11,911 bases of DNA from positions 1-11,911 of the forward strand of contig JADDPM010000065.1 of NCBI GenBank assembly GCA_016781885.1. Direction: 5' to 3'. Source of the DNA: Rubrobacter sp. Its GTDB lineage: Bacteria; Actinomycetota; Rubrobacteria; Rubrobacterales; Rubrobacteraceae. A program made the translations under genes and the position numbers. This document shows positions 8,101 to 11,911 of this stretch, one piece after another. Numbering within the stretch: the first letter of the stretch is position 1; every line of letters begins with the position of its first letter. The notes beneath the pieces were generated by a model. That model was not told the DNA's origin. It saw only the letters and a program-made list of their open reading frames with translations, and ran no database searches.

Positions 8101-8212
8101 CCGCCCGCTCGCGGATGAGGAGCTCGTCGCGTTCTTTCTTCAACCGCTCGAACTCGACGTCTCGCCGGCCGAAAGCCGCGCGGCGATTCTGCTCGGATCC
8201 TGAAAACCTCAT
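5195..8212 (-). CDS. Soluble six-PAS sensor histidine kinase (HisKA_3/NarX-like)
   Basis: About 1005 residues with no membrane segment, hence a cytoplasmic sensor. Residue numbers here count from the GTG at 8224; subtract 4 for the chosen start. An N-terminal coiled coil (about 22-57) is followed by six PAS/PAC units at roughly 55-157, 165-287, 292-412, 425-545, 550-670 and 678-795. Most end in the typical DITERKKAEE linker. A HisKA_3 dimerization domain carries the phospho-acceptor H822 in RISRELHDRVAHS. The HATPase domain has an N box (LREGVRNAVSHS), a G1 box (DNGRGFDPQG, 957-966) and GGGLKSMRERA at 970-980. The fourth PAS contains a Cys/His-rich insert, CHHSHKAGAPYPTEACPIY (472-490), that could bind a metal or cofactor. 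I chose the ATG at 8212 because GGGAG lies 5 nt upstream. The GTG at 8224 overlaps that site. It is translated just ahead of its response regulator. Confidence 0.95.
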   Translation of the reverse strand: MRFSGSEQNRRAAFGRRDVEFERLKKERDELLIRERAAHAEAEESREQLREVLESVGGAFFALDRQWRVICVNDQAVSLTSWSREELLGKSVLEPFPELAEGVASAELIRAEEKGSATQFEHYSSKLDCWLSHRVYPSPAGISVYTTDITGQKKAEKKLRAREEEYRTIFELAGVGKAQADLETGRFLRVNRRLCEITGYEPEELLGLTFTEITHPKDQNCEYDRFNRMVRGEIDEYETEKRYVRKDGTVVWVRVNATAIRDPKGRPLRAVATIEDMTERKKAEEELKSREELYRLIAANSTDMISKHTPEGVYTYASPACRSLLGYEPEELVGRSAYEFFYPEDLEAIRGVHSSILELPDTYTVSYRIYRKDESYIWFETTSRTVKDPETNAVQEIIAVSRDITKRKRMEEEKLQLAKHMKLLLESTDEGIYGVDLQGTCTFLNRSAAQMLGYAPEELLGKDMHEICHHSHKAGAPYPTEACPIYQAFREERGVRVDDEVFWRRDGSSFPVEYSSSPIIEDGVTRGSIVAFVDITERKRAEEALRKSEERYKALYEDNPFMYFTVDARGTVLSVNRSGAQQLGYTGEELVGYPILNIFHEEDREGISRYLGMCLQDLERLSSWEARKLRKDGSIMWARENLRIVEGPDGNKIGLLICEDITEHKQAEEQILLQTQLLEQVQAAVIATDLQGTVTYWNEYAENLYGWPREEALGRNIMGLTVDLEEAAVAEEIMERLRTGETWEGELVVRRKDGSTFPAHVTDSLIYDAQGHAVGIVGVSTDITERKKAEEERDRFLAQEWRARAEAEERQRISRELHDRVAHSMAVVHQSLELHEAIKGRNPNEANRKLALARETTKTALEATRDLSMMLRNQVEYDLEPALSHLISTAVPPDMHAEVSVEGDSSLVPQRLQDQLFLTLREGVRNAVSHSGAKTISVAVEVTPEEVSSSIEDNGRGFDPQGVRTGGGLKSMRERAALASGSLRLESAPGGGTRIEVSIPLSGRE

Positions 8213-8224
8213 CCTGTCTCCCAC

Positions 8225-8270
8225 CGGACAATATGCGCAGGTTGATTCTAAACTATAGATTTGGCTCTCG
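8225..8270. promoter_or_regulatory. Short upstream region of the histidine kinase
   Basis: This AT-rich gap between the kinase start and the divergent cheB remnant should contain the kinase promoter. TATAGT and TATTGT look like -10 boxes on the minus strand, but neither has a good -35 partner at normal spacing, so I do not assign one. The break point where the cheB fragment lost its 5' part falls at the right-hand edge. Confidence 0.3.
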
Positions 8271-8818
8271 CCTTTCTCCGGGATGCCCCAGAACGTGCTC
8301 GAACACGCAGAGGGAGGCTATCGACTCCCGCTCTCGGACATCGCACCTCTCCTGGCGCGCATCGTGCGTGAGGAGGTCCCGGTGGAGGAGGAAGGAGCGT
8401 ACCCGATGCCGGACGACTTGGAGTTGGAAGACAGGATGGCGAGGATAGACCAGGTCACGCCGGAGAACGTCGAGAAGCTTGGGCATCCTACACTTGCCCG
8501 GAGCGAGAGGGGCCTTTGTAGGAGATCCAGGACGAAGAGGTCCTGCGATTCCGGTGCCGGGTGGGGCACGCTTACAGCGCCGAGAGCTTGCTCGAAGGCA
8601 AGACCGAGGTCCTGGAGGGCCCCTTGTGGGCCGCCCTGAACACCCTGGAAGAGGGTGCCGCGATGTCGCACAGGCTCGCCCCCGAGTCCCCCTACCGTGA
8701 ACACGAGCACGCCGCTGCCCGCTTCGAGGAACGGGCGCGGAGGAACGAGGAGTTGGCGAACCTTATCGGCAAGGCGCTCGAAAACGACGGCCAGGAGGCC
8801 GCCAAAGACCAGGTGTAA
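8271..8818 (+). pseudogene. Decayed 3' fragment of a CheB-type methylesterase gene
   Basis: From about 8271 the frame reads PFSGMPQNVLEHAEGGYRLP, then LSDIAPLLARIVREEVP. This matches the end of a CheB catalytic domain (usual ...LFSGMPQNALEH...LPLxEIAPLL) and the extension found in two-domain CheB proteins. The upstream catalytic part is missing. At about 8487-8491 the frame shifts by one base. In the new frame the family's C-terminal ribbon reads YTCPEREGPL, then TAG at 8519-8521 where the family has Trp, then EIQDEEVLRFRCRVGHAYSA. The second cysteine of the CPxC pair is also lost. The rest (ESLLEGKTEVLEGPLWAALN ... HEHAAARFEERARRNEELA) runs to TAA at 8816-8818. With 5' truncation, one frameshift and one nonsense codon it cannot encode a working enzyme. 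It is divergent from the kinase and may once have belonged to the same signalling locus. Confidence 0.85.
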
Positions 8819-8896
8819 CTTGGTTATAAGTAGCCGGTAACCAGTTTTCGGTGTACTCTCGCTCGGAGAGATGAAGGCTCGTAGCCCTCGCAACTG

Positions 8897-8907
8897 AACC
8901 CGGTTGC
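8897..8907 (+). repeat. Direct repeat AACCCGGTTGC, left copy
   Basis: An identical 11-mer occurs at 9290-9300, so the pair brackets a 382-bp segment containing the quadruplex hairpin. There are no matching terminal inverted repeats inside, so a transposon target duplication is not supported. The copies could be binding sites or chance. Confidence 0.4.
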
Positions 8908-8922
8908 TAATCACTTAGAGAA

Positions 8923-8976
8923 ACGGGACCGGCGCTCGGGGATGGGTGGGGAATGGGAAAGAAGGCGCCGGCCCGT
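8923..8976 (+). repeat. 12-bp hairpin with a G-quadruplex motif in its loop
   Basis: ACGGG (8923-8927), a bulged A, and CCGGCGC (8929-8935) pair perfectly with GCGCCGG (8965-8971) and CCCGT (8972-8976). The 29-nt loop contains four G runs: GGGG 8938-8941, GGG 8944-8946, GGGG 8948-8951 and GGG 8954-8956, separated by loops of 2, 1 and 2 nt. This meets the usual G3+N1-7 quadruplex pattern. It lies 105 nt after the cheB remnant. There is no T run on the plus strand; on the minus strand the stem is followed by a short TTTCTCT. Confidence 0.7.
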
Positions 8977-9191
8977 GGAAACTGTGGCAAGAGTATTATT
9001 GCCCGGGCTCCCCGGTATGTCCTTACACACTTGTATGTATTTTTGCTCACCTTTCAGGCTACCGGGCGCTCGTGGAGAGCCTCGTGGGAGACGCCCAGCT
9101 CTCCTCGCTTGCCGAGACGGACTATGGAACGGGGAAACCGCTCCGAAGACGACCCGAGCACATGGACGGTTGCCCCGAGGCGCGCCGTTTT

Positions 9192-9232
9192 GCCCGGCGA
9201 CATCCTTATACCCGAGAGGCCTCTCTCCGGGC
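9192..9232. repeat. Compound palindrome: GCCCGG/CCGGGC around GAGAGGCCTCTC
   Basis: GCCCGG (9192-9197) and CCGGGC (9227-9232) are complementary arms. Near the right arm is the perfect 12-bp palindrome GAGAGGCCTCTC (9214-9225). It could be a dimeric protein-binding site or an RNA stem-loop in a leader. The function is unknown. Confidence 0.45.
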
Positions 9233-9289
9233 ATGAGGCGAACGTAGAGACCGCCCCCGTATGCGCAGGGGTACGGCACGCTCGTGTGT

Positions 9290-9300
9290 AACCCGGTTGC
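9290..9300 (+). repeat. Direct repeat AACCCGGTTGC, right copy
   Basis: Identical to 8897-8907. This copy lies 122 nt before the cold-shock gene and so could fall within its promoter region. Confidence 0.4.
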
Positions 9301-9342
9301 ATTATTCGAACCATTAAGGCCCCGGAGAGGCCCCTGAGCTTG

Positions 9343-9357
9343 ATATCCGCTGGATAT
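9343..9357. promoter_or_regulatory. Inverted repeat ATATCC-GCT-GGATAT upstream of the cold-shock gene
   Basis: Two perfect 6-base arms around a 3-nt centre, 64 nt before the ATG of the cold-shock-like gene. It could be an operator or a short hairpin in the leader, where cold-shock genes often carry regulatory RNA structure. This is suggestive only. Confidence 0.3.
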
Positions 9358-9421
9358 GGCAAAACATGCACAGCAACGTCCGAGAAACGGGCAGGTCTCC
9401 ACGAACGGAGGACTTATTCGC

Positions 9422-9628
9422 ATGATCAGAGGAAGGATCAAGTGGTACAGCGCGAACCTGGGCCACGGTTTCATCGTCCCCGAGGACGGGAGCACGGAGG
9501 CTTTCCTGCGCCGCGAGGACATAGCGGACGGCGAAGGGTTCACGGACCTTGAGAGCGGCGTCAAGGTGACCTACGAGGCGGTCCAGGGTAGCGAAGGCCC
9601 AGAGGCGAAGAACGTCTCCGTGGTCTAG
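9422..9628 (+). CDS. Divergent cold-shock-domain protein
   Basis: A 68-residue single-domain protein of cold-shock length. Residues 3-18 read RGRIKWYSANLGHGFI, matching the family's G.VKWFN..KGFGFI (beta 1 plus RNP1), followed by VPEDGSTEAFLRREDIADGE, where the family has D.FVH.S.I (RNP2). The C-terminal part, GVKVTYEAVQGSEGPEAKNV, is the usual G..V.Y....G..GP.A.NV ending. The fold is therefore very likely a nucleic-acid-binding beta barrel. However RNP1 has LGHGFI instead of KGFGFI, and RNP2 lacks the Phe-Val-His residues that normally stack on bases, so affinity or ligand may differ. The ATG at 9422 has GGAGG 10 nt upstream. A longer in-frame start at 9356 adds 22 basic, non-homologous residues and has no ribosome-binding site. 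Confidence 0.85.
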   Translation: MIRGRIKWYSANLGHGFIVPEDGSTEAFLRREDIADGEGFTDLESGVKVTYEAVQGSEGPEAKNVSVV

Positions 9629-9639
9629 GAGCTTGCGTT

Positions 9640-9789
9640 ATGGGGGATGAAAGAGGCGCGTGCCACAGTAGTGCGCTTGCCGGAAGTGCGGCCAGGCGTC
9701 TGGGGGGCGCGGCCGGCTCCGCAGGCCAGGAGGGACAGAGGATCCGGAGGAGCCCTTGGCGGAGCACGCGGTCCTCCTGACGCAGGGGT
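9640..9789 (+). pseudogene. Possible small zinc-ribbon protein, apparently frameshifted
   Basis: AGGAG (9627-9631), overlapping the end of the cold-shock gene, sits 8 nt before an ATG at 9640 that reads MGDERGACHSS and then loses protein-like character, ending at TGA 9778-9780. A second frame reads CRKCGQASGG from about 9677, then GTEDPEEPLAEHAVLLTQG, ending at TAA. Together the two frames would give CxxS...CxxC, a plausible zinc-ribbon start with an acidic tail, if one frameshift were repaired. No homolog can be named, and this could be coincidence. Confidence 0.25.
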
Positions 9790-9895
9790 AAGAATAGCGT
9801 CCGGCCAGCGTGAGGATGAGGGGGGTACTCGAATGGGGAGACGTGGCGGCTCGTGGCGATCACGGTCTGCTTTGTTGGAGGAGTAGGTCTCCGCT

Positions 9896-9954
9896 CACCG
9901 GACCGTGTTTCTGTCCGGCGAAACGTTCGACGGCCTACCGGACGAACGCCGGTG
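9896..9954. terminator. Nested stem-loops between convergent operons
   Basis: Outer arms CACCGG (9896-9901) and CCGGTG (9949-9954) enclose CGTTCG-a-CGG-ccta-CCG-ga-CGAACG (9924-9948). A competing hairpin, CCGGAC (9898-9903) with GTCCGG (9913-9918), overlaps the left outer arm. The block lies between convergent genes, which fits a bidirectional terminator or transcript-end structure. There is no long T run on either strand. Alternative pairings suggest it could also be a regulatory or mobile-element-end structure. Confidence 0.4.
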
Positions 9955-10072
9955 GAAGGAACGGGTACCGGGAGACGAAGCCCACCGGCGGTGCGGTCTG
10001 GCGTCTCGTGCTCTCTGTAGAGGGCGTCACGGTGTTCCCGGTCCAGCGGCCAGCACCCGAAGGCTCTGACGG

Positions 10073-10564
10073 CTACCTCTTCAGTGAGAGTAGGCCGATA
10101 CCCTCCGCTAGGGCGTCTTCGAGCAGGCCCAGGACCCAGTTCGGGAGGCTGGACCTCTCCAGTAGCCCGACCCGCAGGTAGTACGAGGGGTAGGAGGCGG
10201 TTACCGCTGAGAGGAGGCCGAGCGTGGCTCCCGCTGTCCCCCGGCGACTCGCGGAGGCGAACAGGGCCGTGCCGACGAGGGCGCCCGAGGCCGCCCTCCC
10301 CAAGAGACCGGGGATCGAGATCCTATCCGGTGCTCTGGGGAACTTGTCCGCGACTGCTTCGCCCACTGCCAGGACGGTGAGGACGCGGGAGGCTCTGGGC
10401 GAGGCGAGCGGCGCGAACGGCGTCTCCTCGATGCCCTCAATCTCGCCGCGCGAGGCCGCCCGGCTCAACTGGGCCGGCGCGCTCACGGAGCGTATCCCGG
10501 CGACCGCGCCGAGCCCGAGGACCCGCGCGACGAGCAGGCCCGTGCTGATCCTGGCCCCGAACAC
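10073..10564 (-). CDS. DUF4126-like small integral membrane protein
   Basis: A 163-residue hydrophobic protein with several predicted membrane stretches (about 8-25, 58-75, 88-105, 110-132). Family-like landmarks are GAVAGIRSVSAP at 19-30, GEAVADKFPRAPDR at 68-81, LLGRAASGALVG at 87-98, and LEDALAEGIG near the C-terminus. This layout (GxRS.saP..., E..aDK.P..p.R, GR..sGal.G) resembles proteins annotated DUF4126, whose function is unknown. The start is the GTG at 10564, 8 nt after the stop of the upstream SPW-type gene. A GGCGGAG motif precedes it but at unusually short spacing. The same frame stays open far upstream only as a shadow of the neighbouring genes. It is the last gene of the cluster, probably co-transcribed with the glycosyltransferase. 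Confidence 0.75.
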   Translation of the reverse strand: MFGARISTGLLVARVLGLGAVAGIRSVSAPAQLSRAASRGEIEGIEETPFAPLASPRASRVLTVLAVGEAVADKFPRAPDRISIPGLLGRAASGALVGTALFASASRRGTAGATLGLLSAVTASYPSYYLRVGLLERSSLPNWVLGLLEDALAEGIGLLSLKR

Positions 10565-10572
10565 AGCTCCGC

Positions 10573-10923
10573 CTATCTGGTCTTGCTCGTCGCGGCGGCG
10601 AGGATCTCGGTAGCCCCGACCAGCGCGTGCGGCAACCAGTAGCGCGAGCCCTTGTCGGCGAAGCCGAAGAGCCAGGGCGAGGAGGCGAGTAGCACTCCGC
10701 TCATGGCGTCCAGGGCCAGGTGGAGGGGCATCGGCAGTACCTTGACGAGGCCGAGCTCGTAGTTGGTGAGGAGGCTGTAAGCGGTCGCGCCGCCTCCAGC
10801 CATCCTGAGGACGCGCGCCGCCGAGGGCTCGTCCTCTATGCCCAAAGCCTTGGGGGCCGCGAGCAGGGTCACCCCTGTCAGGTAATCGAGTATCCCGTGT
10901 GTCTTTGTCGAGATTATCCGCAC
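10573..10923 (-). CDS. SPW-motif small integral membrane protein
   Basis: A 116-residue protein with about four hydrophobic helices (roughly 9-25, 40-60, 65-87, 95-112). ASSPWLFGFAD at 80-90 contains the SPW motif typical of a family of small bacterial membrane proteins, and HGILDYLTG at 9-17 resembles the other conserved block. The role of the family is unknown. The start is the GTG at 10923, 3 nt after the glycosyltransferase stop, with GAGAGGAG about 6 nt upstream, so translation is likely coupled to the preceding gene. It is followed closely by the DUF4126-like gene. The tight spacing suggests the three products act together in or at the membrane, but this is inferred from context alone. 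Confidence 0.8.
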   Translation of the reverse strand: MRIISTKTHGILDYLTGVTLLAAPKALGIEDEPSAARVLRMAGGGATAYSLLTNYELGLVKVLPMPLHLALDAMSGVLLASSPWLFGFADKGSRYWLPHALVGATEILAAATSKTR

Positions 10924-10926
10924 TGC

Positions 10927-11742
10927 TTACTCCTCTCGCGGGTCGTACTTGCCGAACTCGTACTCGACGCGGTTCGCCAACCGGTATTTGCCGAGGGCGA
11001 AGAAGAACGACAAGAGCATGTACCGTAGCAGCATGTTCCCGACGCCGTGCTTCCTGTATCGCCGGTCGGAGACGTATACCCGCTCGGCGATCATCCCAAA
11101 ACGCCGGCCTTTTGCGAGGCGACGGATCAACTCTATATCGTCGAACTTCAAGGAGGGGTCGAAGCCCTCGCTCGCCCGGAAGACTTCTCCCCTCACCGCG
11201 ATGCAGTGCCCGGCCCCCGAGGGCATGAGTCTCTCCACAACTTTGAAGAGCAGGTTGAAGAAGGCGAAGACGCCTCTTATCGCCGGTGTCGAGCGGTGCG
11301 GCAGGTACAGGGGGCACGCGACGTCCAGCCGCCTCTCCTCGAACTCCTTGAGGAAACGCTCAAAGAATCCCTTTGGGAGCCTTACGTCGGCGTCGAGGAA
11401 GATCAGGATGTCCCCCCGGGCCCTCCTGCCGCCCAGGTTCCTCCCCGCGGCCACGGGGGGAGAGCCGGCCAGCAGCACGACGCCCGGGAACTGTTCTACG
11501 ACCGGAACGGTACCGTCCTCCGAGCCTGCGTCCACGACTATGACCTCGTCCTCCGCCCTCACCTGGCCGAGGACGTCCGAGAGCAGCGAACCGAGGTGGC
11601 GCTCCTCGTTGAAGGCCGGTACGATCACGCTCAACGAAGGACGGTCACGAGAGCCTCCGCGCGATGCCCCGACGGGACCTGAAAGCCCGTCCGGTCCGCC
11701 GGATGCTACCGGCTCCGAGTTGTCTGATCCAGCCGCCGCCAA
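10927..11742 (-). CDS. Family 2 glycosyltransferase
   Basis: A 271-residue GT2 (GT-A fold) enzyme that probably transfers a nucleotide-activated sugar to a lipid or glycan at the inner face of the membrane. Motifs are LSVIVPAFNEERHL at 37-50 (nucleotide-binding start), VIVVDAGSEDGT at 67-78, and the metal-binding LDADV at 116-120. FDDIELIRRLAKG at 200-212 sits at the acceptor-site acidic position, and RRYRKHG at 227-233 at the usual QxxRW-like place. A hydrophobic stretch, MLLRYMLLSFFFALG at 237-251, may anchor it to the membrane. About 36 low-complexity residues precede the domain. The start is a TTG at 11742 with GAGGAGGG about 9 nt upstream; no better in-frame start lies between it and the domain. 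It is first of the three-gene cluster with two small membrane proteins. Donor and acceptor are unknown. Confidence 0.92.
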   Translation of the reverse strand: MAAAGSDNSEPVASGGPDGLSGPVGASRGGSRDRPSLSVIVPAFNEERHLGSLLSDVLGQVRAEDEVIVVDAGSEDGTVPVVEQFPGVVLLAGSPPVAAGRNLGGRRARGDILIFLDADVRLPKGFFERFLKEFEERRLDVACPLYLPHRSTPAIRGVFAFFNLLFKVVERLMPSGAGHCIAVRGEVFRASEGFDPSLKFDDIELIRRLAKGRRFGMIAERVYVSDRRYRKHGVGNMLLRYMLLSFFFALGKYRLANRVEYEFGKYDPREE

Positions 11743-11911
11743 CTCTCAAACCCTCCTCGACCTCGTGACTGGCCTTCTCTACCCTAATACGCCAACGTTG
11801 TATCCTTATGAGCAGGTGCGTAAAAAGTATGTTACGTGTTGCGCGATCAGGGTATGGAATTGTATGATGCTTCGACTGTTCGTGACGGCCAGGCGCATCA
11901 TGCATCATTGT
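11743..11911. promoter_or_regulatory. Upstream region of the glycosyltransferase cluster
   Basis: An AT-richer segment on the minus strand with a weak sigma70-like pair, TTTACG then TACAAC at 16-nt spacing, about 50 nt before the ribosome-binding site. CGTAA...TTACG arms overlap it. No gene is seen. The window ends here. Confidence 0.3.
11864..11908. repeat. GCATCAT tandem pair with an inverted ATGATGC copy
   Basis: GCATCAT occurs twice in tandem at 11895-11901 and 11902-11908. Its exact complement ATGATGC is at 11864-11870, giving a 7-bp inverted repeat with a 24-nt spacer. It reaches the window edge, so more copies may follow. Candidates are a regulator-binding site or the end of a repeat element. 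Confidence 0.4.

Larger units (their letters stand above)
8819..9421. other. About 600 bp without a convincing gene; repeats and hairpins
   Basis: All reading frames here lack recognizable protein families, good ribosome-binding sites and consistent codon bias. The stretch holds a long hairpin with a quadruplex-forming loop (8923-8976), a direct repeat pair AACCCGGTTGC (8897-8907 and 9290-9300), a spaced inverted repeat CCCGGTA/TACCGGG (9011-9017 and 9060-9066) around an AT-rich segment, a compound palindrome (9192-9232), and an inverted repeat just upstream of the cold-shock gene. TTGATA at 9340-9345 could be a -35 box for that gene, but its -10 partner is poor. Decayed coding or mobile DNA is a fair guess but nothing can be named. 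Confidence 0.5.
9629..10072. other. About 440 bp between convergent units; no firm gene
   Basis: The region separates the plus-strand cold-shock gene from the end of the minus-strand glycosyltransferase cluster, so terminators for both are expected. It contains a possible broken zinc-ribbon ORF (9640-9789) and a strongly structured block (9896-9954). A frame starting at GTG 9810 stays open to 10181 and has GC-rich third positions around 9960-10080 (ETKPTGGAVWRLVLSVEGVT), but it has no known family and overlaps the DUF4126-type gene by 109 nt. I do not call it a gene. Confidence 0.4.

Noticed and set aside
9014..9058. Eukaryotic-intron-like stretch (GTATGT ... polypyrimidine ... TTTCAG)
   Set aside because: The surrounding frames are not coding and all neighbours are bacterial; this is a chance match in an AT-rich patch.
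9300..9320. T-arm-like GGTTCGAAT on the minus strand, hinting at a tRNA
   Set aside because: No acceptor stem, anticodon arm or D arm can be built around it.
8911..9564. Minus-strand 217-codon frame across the intergenic block and cold-shock gene
   Set aside because: It runs antisense to the cold-shock domain, has no family resemblance and no clear ribosome-binding site.
10073..11317. A single 414-codon minus-strand frame
   Set aside because: Only the last 164 codons encode a plausible protein (DUF4126 type); the rest is a shadow of the glycosyltransferase and SPW-type genes in another frame.
11645..11908. Minus-strand 87-codon frame starting at the right edge
   Set aside because: It overlaps the glycosyltransferase start in another frame and its sequence has no family features.

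Overview
This is a high-GC bacterial chromosome segment, most likely from a Rubrobacter-like actinobacterium. I infer this from the GC-rich third codon positions, the many GTG and TTG starts, and the style of the multi-PAS kinase, the CheB remnant and the small membrane proteins. No rRNA, tRNA, CRISPR array or complete insertion sequence was found, so the taxonomic call is an inference.

Layout. 1-795 (-): 5' part of gltX (glutamyl-tRNA synthetase), running off the left edge. 867-3750 (-): a tight lutA-lutB-lutC operon for oxidation of L-lactate to pyruvate by an iron-sulfur/LUD-domain complex. lutC overlaps lutB by 3 nt, lutB lies 2 nt after lutA, and all three genes start with GTG or TTG. 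A promoter candidate and a near-palindrome lie upstream. 3906-4190 (-): a small helical-protein ORF interrupted by one in-frame TGA sitting in a perfect palindrome. 4191-4470: intergenic DNA with inverted repeats. 4471-8212 (-): a two-component pair, a soluble six-PAS histidine kinase of the HisKA_3 type followed 1 nt later by its NarL/LuxR-type response regulator. 8271-8818 (+), divergent from the kinase: a decayed 3' fragment of a CheB-type gene with one frameshift and one nonsense codon.

8819-9421 is about 600 bp without a convincing gene. It holds a long hairpin with a G-quadruplex motif in its loop, an 11-bp direct repeat pair and further palindromes. 9422-9628 (+) encodes a 68-residue, divergent cold-shock-domain protein. 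9629-10072 is gene-poor, with a possible decayed small zinc-ribbon gene and a strongly structured block at 9896-9954. 10073-11742 (-) is a three-gene cluster: a GT2 glycosyltransferase, then two small membrane proteins (SPW-motif type and DUF4126 type). The last 170 bp is upstream DNA of that cluster with a GCATCAT repeat at the edge.

Functionally there are three working units: lactate oxidation, a PAS-based sensory system whose targets are not visible here, and an envelope or membrane module of unknown role. Between them lie accessory-looking tracts carrying pseudogenes and palindromes. I found no complete, clearly new multi-gene system. The most unusual signals are the quadruplex-in-hairpin at 8923-8976, the TGA-in-palindrome ORF at 3906-4190, and the cold-shock protein lacking the usual RNP2 motif.
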